Source of the DNA: Spirochaetes bacterium GWE1_32_154
Lineage (GTDB): Bacteria; Spirochaetota; GWE2-31-10
Direction of reading: 5' to 3'
NCBI GenBank assembly: GCA_001829315.1
Contig: MIAY01000006.1
Span: forward strand, 1-51,009
Length of the DNA: 51,009 nt
Part shown: one piece after another, positions 31,423-42,100 of the stretch
Position numbering within the stretch: position 1 is the stretch's first letter
Layout: every line of letters begins with the position of its first letter
Position numbers and translations under genes: made by a program
The notes under the pieces: model-generated
Database searches by the model: none
Seen by the model: only the letters and a program-made list of their open reading frames with translations
What the model was told of the DNA's origin: nothing

Positions 31423-31638
31423 TTAGAAATTCGAGTTGCTGCATTTTTGTAACCTCTCAACTAACTTTTTCTTTAAATCATCCTCACCAATATTTGTAAA
31501 TCTTTTTTTTAATCCAGTTATATATAACATTTTAGTAAAATCAGACAGCTCACAAGCTTTTTTTAATTTTTGCTCCGAAGACATTTTTCTTAGTGTAGCT
31601 AAATATACTTCTTTTGCTGTTATATTTTCAAATATCAT
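31423..31638 (-). CDS. Small helical protein, orphaned partner of a nucleotidyltransferase
   Basis: A 71-residue protein; KMSSEQKLKKACELSDFTKMLYITGLKKRFTNIGEDDLKKKLVERLQKCSNSNF fits a family of short helical proteins found directly upstream of nucleotidyltransferase genes. GGAGGGAAAAAT precedes the start. Its expected partner survives only as a fragment (31331-31417), and its own 3' two thirds is copied at 29802. Confidence 0.6.
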   Translation of the reverse strand: MIFENITAKEVYLATLRKMSSEQKLKKACELSDFTKMLYITGLKKRFTNIGEDDLKKKLVERLQKCSNSNF

Positions 31639-31765
31639 TTTATTTTTCCCTCCGTAATTACTTCTATATTGTCATTCTCTTGGCAATAAGTAGCATGGTA
31701 CATTTTTTTCTTGCTAATATTTCAGCCTATCATATATATTTATCAACCTTCGTAAGTCTATCATG

Positions 31766-33100
31766 TTATATACCTAATAATTGAAATAAAATATCCTTAT
31801 CAGTATCATTTTGTTCTTCAACAGCTATTATTACATTATAACGATCATTATCTAAAATAATTTTTCTAAATTTTAAGTCATTAGGAATCACTCTGTTTAG
31901 TGATGACTTGTTTTCTAGAGAATGTATGTAAAGGGCAACAGAAATAATTACTGATAACTGAACATCAGACATTTGATCTTCAAAAGTTATATATTTTTCA
32001 AAAAAACATTTCATTTCGTTAATTAAAGAATAGATATACAGTCTATCAGTAGAGTTTAACGGATGGACTAATTGAATAATTTTACTTAGGTGATAATGAA
32101 AGGCTTTTAACTCATCACTATTTGAAGAAAAGAAATAGAGATCAAAATAATTTTCAAACTCATCCTGATGATTTTGACACTTAAAATCGCCAAAATACAT
32201 TTTCTGAATATAGTCATGAAACTTGTGTGCAGAAAATTTTATCGCTTCTTTATATTTATCAAGTAGTTCCTGGTTTTTAGAATCTGAAAAGGATACACTG
32301 AAAACAGTTTCATAAAACTCAAAAATGCCATCGTTATCAGATCCAACTCTCTCATTGTAACATTTATTTAAGCTTTTTAGATAATCAGCATAATCTTCAA
32401 ATTCACGCTCATTCTTAATTGGTTTTTTAATTAATTCACTCTTAATTGATTGATTATTCTGTTCGACGATCTCAATAACTGTCTTAATGTCACTATATTT
32501 TCCCTGAATATAATCAAATAATTCTGATAAATATATAGGGATTATTTTATGATAAATATGCTCCTGAGTTCCATACACTATCGCATACAGATCACAAGGC
32601 TCTTTTGTAATAGAAGGGGTTTCATTCCATACAACTCTCGGGCAACACTGGAAATCGTCCTCTTCTAAAAATTCTTTATGCTTATTTGTTGAAACAGGAT
32701 GAACTGAACATAGTGACCTTATATGTTTAAAATAACTATCATCATTATTTTTTCCTTCAGTAAAAATCGAATTAGTTTTTTTTATCTTGCTCTTAAAATC
32801 ATATATTTTATTAATTGCATCTATGCATTCTATAAGGACTCCAGTGTTATTAAGAAAATCTATAAAGTCAAATGCAGTGGATCTTCCCCGCACCTTTCCT
32901 AGTATAATTGAGTTAAGATAACAAACTGTATCATCTATCCTATCCATAATCGCGCAGATTTTGTTCCAAGCATTTATATCTGTTTTATCGATATTTTTTT
33001 TCATTGAGAAGTGCTGATGCTGATTAATTTTTTTTCTGAAATCATATGCTAGTGCTACATCAAGATGAATCTGAAAAGTACTACTTCTCACTTTCCCCAT
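31766..33100 (-). CDS. 444-residue protein cotranscribed with a restriction-modification enzyme, unknown
   Basis: It starts 3 bases after the restriction enzyme stop, behind GGGGGAGTAGGG, so the two form an operon. The sequence is mostly helical and acidic with no signal peptide or membrane helix. Scattered motifs such as FHDYIQKMYFGDFKCQNHQDEFENYFDLYFFSS and LSVIISVALYIHSLENKSSLNRV do not match a family I know. A role in target choice, regulation or a linked defence function is inferred only from coupling. Confidence 0.6.
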   Translation of the reverse strand: MGKVRSSTFQIHLDVALAYDFRKKINQHQHFSMKKNIDKTDINAWNKICAIMDRIDDTVCYLNSIILGKVRGRSTAFDFIDFLNNTGVLIECIDAINKIYDFKSKIKKTNSIFTEGKNNDDSYFKHIRSLCSVHPVSTNKHKEFLEEDDFQCCPRVVWNETPSITKEPCDLYAIVYGTQEHIYHKIIPIYLSELFDYIQGKYSDIKTVIEIVEQNNQSIKSELIKKPIKNEREFEDYADYLKSLNKCYNERVGSDNDGIFEFYETVFSVSFSDSKNQELLDKYKEAIKFSAHKFHDYIQKMYFGDFKCQNHQDEFENYFDLYFFSSNSDELKAFHYHLSKIIQLVHPLNSTDRLYIYSLINEMKCFFEKYITFEDQMSDVQLSVIISVALYIHSLENKSSLNRVIPNDLKFRKIILDNDRYNVIIAVEEQNDTDKDILFQLLGI

Positions 33101-33102
33101 CC

Positions 33103-35985
33103 CTACTCCCCCTCCACAACCCGAATCTCATCCTCCGTCAAACCATACAACCCATAAACCAACGAATCAATCTGCCCATCAATCAGATCAATCTTCTGCT
33201 TAAACATCTTCTTATCACTATCAGAACCCGCACTATGAAAAGATTTCTGAACATCAAGCATATGGTCAACAAGAGAAACAAGTTTATCATGCTGTGCTTT
33301 TTCGGAAGAAATGGAGAGGTCAATTTTAGGAATTGGTATTTTTGATGAAGTTGGATTATCAAATTGCATTGTTCGTATTGCTTTACCAAAAATGAATAGA
33401 TATGAATACCATGAAATCAATTTAGAGTTTAATAAAGACAATAAAAATTTTGAACTTAATTCACTTTCATTTGTTAATTGATTAATAGTATCAATAATTA
33501 TAAATTTCTTATCTTGAATGTTTGGAATGGTAGCAATAATTTTAACATGTGGTTTAGGATTTATTATATGAGCAACAAGCCTTTGCACAAGTATAGATTT
33601 ATCTTTTATATATGCCTTTTCATCCTGAATATGTTTTCTAGAAATATAACCTTTAACATGATCATTTAAAAAATAGCGATTTATTTGTTTTCCGCCTAAA
33701 ACCATAAGGTCATCAATTTCATCTTTTACAAACTCTTGATAAATAGCACCTCTTTGATTCTTTACAAATTCATTTAAGAAATGTCCAATAGTTAACATTT
33801 TTTCACCAATACTCAGTTCTTTCTCACTAATTCCATTGAGGTAAAATCCAAACTGATTAAAGGTTAATTTATTTATATTACCAAATCTTATAATTTGATT
33901 ATTATCTCTGACAGATGAATAATAAAACTCAGTGCTTTTTTCTTTATTGAAAAAATATATAACCTGTTCAAGTTTCACTTCTTTCCATACTTTACCGCAA
34001 TCAACTATTTCAGTTATTATTTCAAGAAGTTTTTCCCTTATTACTTTCCAATTTGAAGCATAAACAAAAGGTTTAGGTATTATAAACCCATTACTACCGT
34101 GAAGGTTTAATATATTTAAAGAAAGACCTATAAAAAGACACGCAGTATCAGTATTTCGTAGAGAAAACTTATTATCAAGATATATCCTTTCCTGTTCACT
34201 CAGCTCAGCCCCATACGGCGGATTCCCAATAACCACATCAAACCCAAACTCCGCGCCCCCCGCGCCTCCGCGAGAACCACTCCCCTCCAAAACCTCTGTG
34301 CCCTCTGTGGTAAAATTCCTATCCCCTCTAAACACCCCCGGGAATTCCACTTCCCAGTCAAAAACATTCACCTTCCTCATCTCATCATTCCCGAAAAGCG
34401 ACAAATCCTTATCCTTATAAAAATCACTGCCAATCAGTGAATTACCGCATTTGATATTCTTATCCAATGTCGGTAACAACTTCAAGTCACTATGCTTAAA
34501 CAACGAACCTTCCGCCTCTTTTCCCTCATTTTCAAGCAGTTTCAGGTAGAGCGAAAGTTTAGTAACCTCAACAGCCTGCGGATCAATATCCACACCATAA
34601 ATCGAATTGGTAAGTATTTTCTGTTTTTCTTCAATGGTCAACTTAAAACTATTTTCTGAAAGCTGAAAAATCTTCTCATCCTTCAATGCTTTCTTACAAT
34701 TTTTTTCACCAGTATAATATTCCTGATGATAATTCAAAAGATACTGATACGCCCCGACAAGAAACGAACCGGAACCGCACGCAGGATCACAAATCGTTAA
34801 ACCGGCAATCTCATCAGGTGATTTACCCTTAATCTTTTCCCCGATTGTATTTTCCACTATATAATTAACGATATAGGAAGGTGTATAATACACACCGCCG
34901 GCTTTTCTAACCTCAGGTTTTTCCTCAATTACCGCAGTATGCTGACCATCTTTTACATTCTTAAACCGGATAGTTTTACCAAGAAACTGCTCATAGATAT
35001 TACCAAGAATCTCAATCGGTAATATCGAAAACTCATAAGGACATTCAGGATAATACAAACCCTTTATAATAGTAGAAAGTATTTTATCATCAATTTTTAT
35101 ACCTGTTAGCCAACTCTCAGGCTGAAAAAGCCCCGAATTATACTTTTTATTTGCCCGGGTGAATATTTCGTTAAGATTGACATAAATCTCAGCAGACTTC
35201 GTTAACACTAATAACTGTTCATAACTCTCGATCTCTTTATCTTCCGCAATTCGCAAAAAAATAATCCTATCGATGATTTTCTGAACGGCATTATTCAGGT
35301 TATAAATATCAATGTCATTATTCCGCAGTGCAATATTCTTCGCAAGCTCAGTCCGCCACTCTTCAACTACCTTGAGAAGCTCCTTATCGACCTCGCCCGT
35401 TCCCTTTTTATTTTTATTTTCTTCTATATATTTATCAAAACTTCCTTTAAGGATCGCATTCTTTGAAAATGTGTTGTAGATAAACTCGAAGTTTTTTTCA
35501 TATTCATCATAGGTGCAATAAAAAATCCGGGCGACACTGGCTTTGTCATTTTTATCAGGTTTGATTCTGGTATCATAAATCGCGAACTCTTCAAAGTCCG
35601 TCAGAATGGACAAAGGCAACTTTGCAGTATACCCGTATCGTCTCACCTGAAATGCCGGCATCATATCGTCTTTTATCAAAACAGAAGGTTTCTTGGCTTC
35701 AACAAAAAATTTCCTCACTCCACCAATCCTGAATGAATAGTCAGGTGCTTTCTGTTTACCTTCAATCTGTACTTTGTCTTCACGAACAACATCACGATAC
35801 AGTTCAGAATACCCCTGGTTATTTCTCACATCCCAATCAAAAAGCTCAAACATCTTGTCGATAAAATCAACTCGCGTATTTGCTTCATCATAGAGAGTGC
35901 TTTTGTATTGCTTAATATTATCACGAAACTGAGTAGTCAAAACATTCAACTGGACTAATTTATCTTGAATATCACGATTATCCAT
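33103..35985 (-). CDS. Type IIG-like restriction-modification enzyme (nuclease + N6-adenine methylase)
   Basis: About 960 residues. The N-terminal PD-(D/E)xK nuclease is APDYSFRIGG...FFVEAKKP with D82, E96 and K98. The N6 methylase has motif I DPACGSGSF and motif IV NPPYG, and a C-terminal target-recognition region ends IDSLVYGLYGLTEDEI. One chain would thus both cut and methylate DNA. I start it at 35985, with GAGG 6 bases upstream, rather than four codons earlier. A GC-rich insertion of about 22 codons (34250-34317) sits just before motif IV. The unknown 444-residue gene follows. Confidence 0.85.
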   Translation of the reverse strand: MDNRDIQDKLVQLNVLTTQFRDNIKQYKSTLYDEANTRVDFIDKMFELFDWDVRNNQGYSELYRDVVREDKVQIEGKQKAPDYSFRIGGVRKFFVEAKKPSVLIKDDMMPAFQVRRYGYTAKLPLSILTDFEEFAIYDTRIKPDKNDKASVARIFYCTYDEYEKNFEFIYNTFSKNAILKGSFDKYIEENKNKKGTGEVDKELLKVVEEWRTELAKNIALRNNDIDIYNLNNAVQKIIDRIIFLRIAEDKEIESYEQLLVLTKSAEIYVNLNEIFTRANKKYNSGLFQPESWLTGIKIDDKILSTIIKGLYYPECPYEFSILPIEILGNIYEQFLGKTIRFKNVKDGQHTAVIEEKPEVRKAGGVYYTPSYIVNYIVENTIGEKIKGKSPDEIAGLTICDPACGSGSFLVGAYQYLLNYHQEYYTGEKNCKKALKDEKIFQLSENSFKLTIEEKQKILTNSIYGVDIDPQAVEVTKLSLYLKLLENEGKEAEGSLFKHSDLKLLPTLDKNIKCGNSLIGSDFYKDKDLSLFGNDEMRKVNVFDWEVEFPGVFRGDRNFTTEGTEVLEGSGSRGGAGGAEFGFDVVIGNPPYGAELSEQERIYLDNKFSLRNTDTACLFIGLSLNILNLHGSNGFIIPKPFVYASNWKVIREKLLEIITEIVDCGKVWKEVKLEQVIYFFNKEKSTEFYYSSVRDNNQIIRFGNINKLTFNQFGFYLNGISEKELSIGEKMLTIGHFLNEFVKNQRGAIYQEFVKDEIDDLMVLGGKQINRYFLNDHVKGYISRKHIQDEKAYIKDKSILVQRLVAHIINPKPHVKIIATIPNIQDKKFIIIDTINQLTNESELSSKFLLSLLNSKLISWYSYLFIFGKAIRTMQFDNPTSSKIPIPKIDLSISSEKAQHDKLVSLVDHMLDVQKSFHSAGSDSDKKMFKQKIDLIDGQIDSLVYGLYGLTEDEIRVVEGE
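34250..34317 (-). repeat. GC-rich in-frame repeat inside the methylase domain
   Basis: It encodes NFTTEGTEVLEGSGSRGGAGG-like sequence and contains CCTCTGTGCCCTCTGTGGT, a very common environmental-genome repeat type (TTE-GTE peptide). It is far richer in G+C than its surroundings and lies between motif I and NPPY in a loop position, without breaking the frame. Confidence 0.65.
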
Positions 35986-36065
35986 GTAATTCCTCATTTT
36001 TTATATCGAAAATAGAATAATAAGTATGATATACAATAATTTAGAAAACATCAATCAGTTTATCT

Positions 36066-36962
36066 TTACTTTATAAATGTATTCGATAAAAAAGCATCCT
36101 CTAACAAATCTATGCTTAAATCAGTATGAATAATCTCTTTTGAACTGATACATAGCCCCGCTGCAATAGTTGCATATTTCTGACAGATTTCAGGTGACCG
36201 CCCTTTACTCCAGGCATACATAAAACCGATCATAAAATTATCACCCGCACCATTCGTATCAACGCGCTTAAAATTATCACAAATACCCAAATCAATAAAA
36301 CCTGTTTCTTTTGTTAGCAATGTTGAACCTTGTTTAGCATGAGTGCAAACGACCAGTTTTTTACCATTTTCAATAAAACCGGTCATTAAAGATCGGTAAT
36401 CATCAAGAGCATCAGAACTCATAAAAATATAATCAGCAGCTTGTATATAATCATTATGATACGGATTATCCAAATCATAATCATGAATGTCGCACCAGAT
36501 TTCTTTATTCAGTTTTTTAATTTCCGGGATAAGATAACGGGTATAATTAATAATATTTAAAACGATATAATCTGATTTTTTACACGCATCCACAATTGGC
36601 TGATGATTAAAAACAGGTTCAAAGGTTCCATATTTTACATAAATCGAAATACGCTCTCCATGAGCATTCATAAGATTTATATGTTTCTCAGTACCGGCAG
36701 GATCGACATCAGTAAGTAGTTTTATACCATTTGAAGATAAATACCCCTTTATAAATTCACCATCCCGATCATCACCTGCCATATAATGCAGTATAGTAGA
36801 ATCAAATAACCGTGAGGCTGCAAGAGCTTTTCCCGAACCGGTTCCGCCAATAGTTTCGTGATAACCACTTGAAAATACAGTTTGTCCCCTTTTATCAGGA
36901 AACTCATTCATTGAAACAATAGAATCAAAAGTTACTCCACCTGCAATACAAATTGAACTCAT
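36066..36962 (-). CDS. PfkB-family sugar or nucleoside kinase
   Basis: A 298-residue protein with the N-terminal GGVTFDSIVSMNEFPDKRG and GGTGSGKALAASRL patterns. The C-terminal PfkB signature is DTNGAGDNFMIGFMYA, whose Asp (GAGD) is the catalytic base. It phosphorylates a sugar or nucleoside hydroxyl; the substrate cannot be named. GGAGG precedes the start. It stands alone between the restriction system and a toxin-antitoxin pair. The 213 bases upstream are AT-rich without a gene. Confidence 0.85.
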   Translation of the reverse strand: MSSICIAGGVTFDSIVSMNEFPDKRGQTVFSSGYHETIGGTGSGKALAASRLFDSTILHYMAGDDRDGEFIKGYLSSNGIKLLTDVDPAGTEKHINLMNAHGERISIYVKYGTFEPVFNHQPIVDACKKSDYIVLNIINYTRYLIPEIKKLNKEIWCDIHDYDLDNPYHNDYIQAADYIFMSSDALDDYRSLMTGFIENGKKLVVCTHAKQGSTLLTKETGFIDLGICDNFKRVDTNGAGDNFMIGFMYAWSKGRSPEICQKYATIAAGLCISSKEIIHTDLSIDLLEDAFLSNTFIK

Positions 36963-37175
36963 AAATCACCTCCATATAATACAAATTATATAAAAAAAAA
37001 GTGATATTTTACGTGATATACATCAAAATAAAATACTATTTAAAACATTGTGAAAAATATTTTTTTTAAAACACTTCCTGAATACAGCACCCCGTTCATA
37101 TTTTTTGAAAAAAAGAGATAAAAAAAATATTTTTTTGAAGAAATTGACTTGTTAATGGCTTTATATAATTATTTT

Positions 37176-37445
37176 TCAATACACTTCATCATGTCCTCCG
37201 ATATCAATTAAAAGTACCTCTGATTCGGAAATAAATTTAAAAATAATCCTGCAGTCATAATCTACCCGTAAAGCCCATAAATCTTTAAGATTACCGGACA
37301 GTTTATGCGTTTTTAAGCGTTGGTCATACGGATTTAAACAAAAAATCTCAATCTTTTCTTCAAATTTGCTCTTCAAGAATTCATTATTTTTTAGCAATCG
37401 TTTTAATCTTTTCTTGAATCCTTCATCCCAGATTAATTCAATCAT
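37176..37445 (-). CDS. RelE/YafQ-type toxin
   Basis: An 89-residue protein: LIWDEGFKKRLKRLLKNNEFLKSKFEEKIEIFCLNPYDQRLKTHKLSGNLKDLWALRVDYDCRIIFKF... LLIDIGGHDEVY. This follows the RelE/ParE fold with the typical LSG...LWALRVDYD-RI core and the GGHDEVY end. It is likely a ribosome-dependent mRNA endonuclease. It overlaps the upstream antitoxin gene by 8 bases. Confidence 0.85.
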   Translation of the reverse strand: MIELIWDEGFKKRLKRLLKNNEFLKSKFEEKIEIFCLNPYDQRLKTHKLSGNLKDLWALRVDYDCRIIFKFISESEVLLIDIGGHDEVY

Positions 37446-37653
37446 TGCCCAAGTCCGTTAACAGGTCGGAAAATGAACCTTTTTTAACAAAACTGTTTTC
37501 TAAATTATGAATTGCATCGTCAGCTCTAAGTCGTATCTCTGTTCTCTTTGCTTCAATAAGTTGTTTTTGAAATAGTTCAAAAACATAGAGTTTATCATCA
37601 TACGGCAAAGATTCATATTCATTAACAATATTTGAAATAACAGAAGTATCCAT
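37438..37653 (-). CDS. Antitoxin of the RelE-type pair
   Basis: A 71-residue acidic protein, MDTSVISNIVNEYESLPYDDKLYVFELFQKQLIEAKRTEI..., of the short helical antitoxins that precede RelE/ParE genes. GGGGG lies about 6 bases upstream of the ATG. It overlaps the toxin start, so the pair is translationally coupled. The last residues (GSFSDLLTDLGND) would wrap the toxin. Confidence 0.72.
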   Translation of the reverse strand: MDTSVISNIVNEYESLPYDDKLYVFELFQKQLIEAKRTEIRLRADDAIHNLENSFVKKGSFSDLLTDLGND

Positions 37654-37809
37654 TTTATTTCCCCCATAGAACCAGTATACATCTAATTGATTTTTTTTTC
37701 AATATAACATATTACGCGTAAATAATTAAAAAACATCGTGAAAAATTCTTTTTTAACATTCAGATTTTTCCACGATGCTGCAATACAATCGTCTTCCTGA
37801 GTTCAAATC

Positions 37810-38184
37810 TTAAAGAGGAGAACATATTTCAACAATTGTACCGAATAAATCTTCAACATAAGCAACTGTCTGTCCCCATGGTTTTAAATCAGGCTTTTTT
37901 ATCTCTTTTGCACCATTTAAAATCGCCTTGTCAAAATCTTTTTGTACATCACTCGTAGAAAAAGCAATCTCAAAACAATTTTTCTGTCCCTTATGAGCTT
38001 CAACCCCGATATTCATTGTAAGCATATCATTGTGGGCAAAAGATAAAATTGTCTCACCCGTATCCATTTCAGCATACATCATTGATTCATGAATGAATTT
38101 TAACGGTAATCCAAATGCTTTTGCATAAAAATCAGTGGCCTTTACAACATCATCAACATAAATAATAACATAATTTAATTTCAT
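37810..38184 (-). CDS. VOC (glyoxalase/bleomycin-resistance-like) protein
   Basis: A 124-residue single-chain VOC protein: NYVIIYVDDVVKATDFYAKAFGLPLKF... MYAEMDTGETILSF... ALEIAFSTSD-like strand, and DLKPWGQTVAYVEDLFGTIVEICSPL. I start it at 38184 behind AGGGGACGG; the frame opens 21 codons earlier without a site. VOC proteins bind metal and small ligands; the ligand is unknown. The AraC-type regulator gene lies upstream on the same strand. Confidence 0.82.
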   Translation of the reverse strand: MKLNYVIIYVDDVVKATDFYAKAFGLPLKFIHESMMYAEMDTGETILSFAHNDMLTMNIGVEAHKGQKNCFEIAFSTSDVQKDFDKAILNGAKEIKKPDLKPWGQTVAYVEDLFGTIVEICSPL

Positions 38185-38290
38185 TTTCCGTCCCCTTTTT
38201 TTTGTTCGTATTGAATAAAGCGTTTGTAATATCCAACTATAAAACATTAATCTTATCCTGTATTGTAAAAATCAGACATTGTAACCCAAT

Positions 38291-39055
38291 TTAATACAAC
38301 GTATCTCCTAAATAAAATCGAATATCCTTTATTAAATGTGACTGATCATAAAAGCCTGAATCAACAGCTTGAACAATAGAAGTATTAGCACGATTTAGAA
38401 AATACCGGTATGCATTTTGAAACCTGATAATTTTCAAATACGGCTTGGTTGAAATACCTATATTCTCTTTAAAATATCGTCCAATCTGCTTCTCTGATAG
38501 CTTATAATACCCGGCGATGTCTTTAACATGTATCATCCCATTGTTTGCTAACGAATAATTTAAGATGGTATTAAAGTTACCATTAATCGTATAATCTCTG
38601 AAAAAAATTTCAAGATGTTTTTGGATATTAATAATGATTTTCTCAATGTCATTTTCATCTAAAACCCATTTAGTCATTTCTGTCAGAATTTTATTTTTTG
38701 TATCTATTTCTATATATGAGTTTAAACTGTCAATTGCAAAATCTCGAAGAATAAACGGTATAGCTTTCGGTAAAAATCGTATACCACAATACCGTATGAA
38801 ACCACTTAAGTTAAGAAATTCGGTTTTATCTGATATCCCGGTAATAAATGATATTTTTTCATTTAAATCAAATACAATATCAACACATCCGTCAGGAATT
38901 ATCCTATGCGAAACATCGTGAATTGCCTCGACAGAATATACAGTCCAATAACACGCAACATACTGCGACAAAAATAAATTCGGCGAAAATTCATGATACT
39001 GTAAACCTGTGAAAATCTTTGTTTTATCAATATACTGTAATGGTTTATACATCAA
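38291..39055 (-). CDS. AraC-family transcriptional regulator
   Basis: A 254-residue protein. Residues about 160-254 form the two helix-turn-helix units of AraC proteins (NNGMIHVKDIAGYYKLSEKQIGRYFKENIGISTKPYLKIIRFQNAYRYFL and the second unit SIVQAVDSGFYDQSHLIKDIRFYLGDTL). The N-terminal domain resembles the DUF6597-type sensor of many small AraC regulators (YVACYWTVYS, IIPDGCVDIVFD). It is divergent from metH and upstream of the VOC gene, which it may regulate. Confidence 0.85.
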   Translation of the reverse strand: MMYKPLQYIDKTKIFTGLQYHEFSPNLFLSQYVACYWTVYSVEAIHDVSHRIIPDGCVDIVFDLNEKISFITGISDKTEFLNLSGFIRYCGIRFLPKAIPFILRDFAIDSLNSYIEIDTKNKILTEMTKWVLDENDIEKIIINIQKHLEIFFRDYTINGNFNTILNYSLANNGMIHVKDIAGYYKLSEKQIGRYFKENIGISTKPYLKIIRFQNAYRYFLNRANTSIVQAVDSGFYDQSHLIKDIRFYLGDTLY

Positions 39056-39147
39056 TTATTTCCTGAAAGTATCACAAAGTATAATAAACATACGAACTTA
39101 TATAGCATTTCTACTAAAAGACAGCTATAATAAAACCGGAGAAAAAA

Positions 39148-42100
39148 ATGGTCAATAAAAAAACAATTCTATCACTGCTTACCGAAAAAATACTAATCCT
39201 TGATGGTGCTATGGGAACAATGATACAAAAAGAAAAACTTACCGAAGAAGATTTCAGAGGAAACACCTATAAAAACCATACCATCAATCTGAAAGGTAAT
39301 AATGATATATTAAATATAACAAAACCTGACCTGATACAAAAAATACATTTGTTATATCTTGAAGCCGGTGCGGATATTATAGAAACGAATACATTCAACT
39401 CAACAACTATTTCACAATCTGATTATAAAAATGATACTGCTGCTTATCAGTTAAATGTAGCAGGTGCACAAATTGCAAAGAAAGCAACTGCTGAATATTA
39501 TGCAAAAACAGGTAAACAAACGTATGTTGCAGGTATTCTCGGTCCGACAAGCAGAACGCTTTCCATGTCACCGGATGTTAATAACCCTGCTTTCAGAAAC
39601 ATCTCATTTGTTGAGCTGTCTGATTCATATTTCACCGCACTAGAAGGGTTAATTGATGGCGGTGCTGATCTTATTATGATAGAAACGGTATTTGATACAC
39701 TTAATTGTAAAGCAGCTATTTACGCAATTAAAAAGTATGAAGAACAACATTCAATTGAAATACCTCTTATGATTTCCGGGACAATAACTGACGCATCAGG
39801 AAGAACACTCTCCGGGCAAACGCCTCTTGCATTTTACTATTCAATTATGCACGCCGAAGCGATTTCTGTGGGGTTTAACTGTGCACTTGGTGCTGCTGAT
39901 ATGGAAAAACATCTTTATGAAATCACCAATGCCGCATCGTGTAACATATCAACACATCCCAATGCCGGACTGCCGAATGAACTTGGTGAATATGATGATT
40001 CACCGGAAAATATGGCACGGGTTTTACATAGTATAGCATCACACGGTTTATTAAACATTGCCGGCGGATGTTGCGGAACAACGCCATCACACATCAAAGC
40101 TATAAAAGAAGCATTAGAAAATGTACGCCCCCGTTTGATTCCTGATAAACAGCATTATACCGTAATGACCGGGCTTGAACCGCTTATCATACAACCTGAT
40201 TCTCTTTTTGTGAATATCGGTGAAAGAACAAATGTTTCAGGTTCAAAAAAATTCGCTAATTTAATAAAAAATGAGCAGTATGAAGAAGCTGTTGACATTG
40301 CAAAAAATCAGGTCGACAATGGTGCTCAGATGATAGATATTAATATGGATGAAGCTCTCATTGATGGTCAAAAGGCAATGGAGACATATCTGTCAATTAT
40401 TTCAACCGAACCTGAAATTGCCAGAGTTCCTTTTATGATTGATTCATCCAATTTTAACATCCTGATAAAAGGTCTTCAATCCACTCAGGGACGTTGTGCG
40501 GTCAATTCAATAAGCCTGAAAGAAGGTGAAACAATTTTTATTAATCACGCCAGGGAAATTAAAAAATATGGAGCCTGCGTTGTTATTATGGCATTTGATG
40601 AGAACGGTCAGGCAACAGGATGTGATGAAAAAGTTGCAATTTTAACCCGTGCAATCAATCTCCTTATACAAGAAGCCGGGTACGATGAAGAAGATATTAT
40701 ATTTGATCCGAATATTTTTGCGGTTGGCACCGGTATTGCAGAACACGACCGGTATGGTTTAGACTTTTTTGAAGCAACTATCCGGTTAAAAAAATTATTT
40801 CCGAACGCACAGATTTCAGGTGGGGTGAGTAATATTTCATTTTCATTTAAAGGAAATAATCCACTTCGCGAAGCAATTCATACCGTTTTTTTATACCATG
40901 CAATACAGAAAGGTTTATCAATGGGGATTGTCAATCCCGGACAAATTGGTATTTATGATGATATTGAAACATCATTACGACTAACTGTTGAAGATTTACT
41001 TTTTGCCCGCGATCCCGAGTCAAATGAAAAACTGATTGCAATGGCAAACAATATCAATTCAACATCCAACGCTGATATTAAAAACTTACAATGGAGAGAA
41101 GGCGATTTTTCAGAAAAAATTTCATACAGCCTGATGAAAGGAATTGATACCTTTATTGAAACCGATGCAGAAGAAGCCCGGCTTTATTTTAAATCTGCGG
41201 TACAGGTAATAGAAATTTCGCTTATGAATGGTATGCGATTAATCGGTGAACTTTTCGGAGCAGGAAAAATGTTTCTTCCGCAAGTTGTAAAAAGTGCCCG
41301 GGTTATGAAAAAAGCAGTGCATTATTTAACACCTTTTATCACAGAAGAGCAGCGAATCAGCGGCGAAACAGCAGTTAAACCAAAAATCGTTTTAGCAACG
41401 GTTAAAGGTGATGTTCATGATATCGGGAAAAACATTGTCGGTATAGTTTTAGCGTGCAATAATTATGAAATAATCGATCTCGGCGTTATGGTTAGTGCTG
41501 ATGTGATACTGCAAAAAGCAAAAGAGATTCACGCTGATATTATCGGTTTATCAGGTCTCATTACACCGTCTCTTGAAGAGATGTCGCACGTTGCCTCTGA
41601 AATGGAAAAATCCGGTTTTACCATCCCGTTACTCATTGGCGGTGCTACAACATCTAAACTCCATACGGCATTAAAAATTGATACGAATTACAGCGGTCCT
41701 GTCGTGTATGTTGAGGATGCGTCACAAGCTGTTGGTGTTGCCGGAAATCTCCTTGATAAAAATGCAACCGGTTTTGCAGCGGCAATCAAAGCAGACTATC
41801 AGACGATTCGTGAAAATCGCATGAAGGCAAACATTCGCGTTGAACTTATCCCGCTTGAAGAAGCCCGAAAACATAGATTTACATTTCCCGATTCGTATCA
41901 GCCGGACATTCCAAATAAAACAGGTATTATACCATTACATGATTATCCAATTTCTGACGTTGAAGACTTCATTGACTGGCAATTCTTTTTTCGTGAGTGG
42001 AATATTAAAGGTCGCCTTGAAACAATTCTTACTGATCCAGACAGTAAAGAAGAAGCTCAGAAACTTGTATCAGATGCAAAAAAAATGCTTTCAATGTTAA

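Noticed and set aside
39056-39147. Cobalamin or SAM riboswitch before metH
   Set aside because: The gap is only about 90 bases and shows no box or stem pattern of either class.
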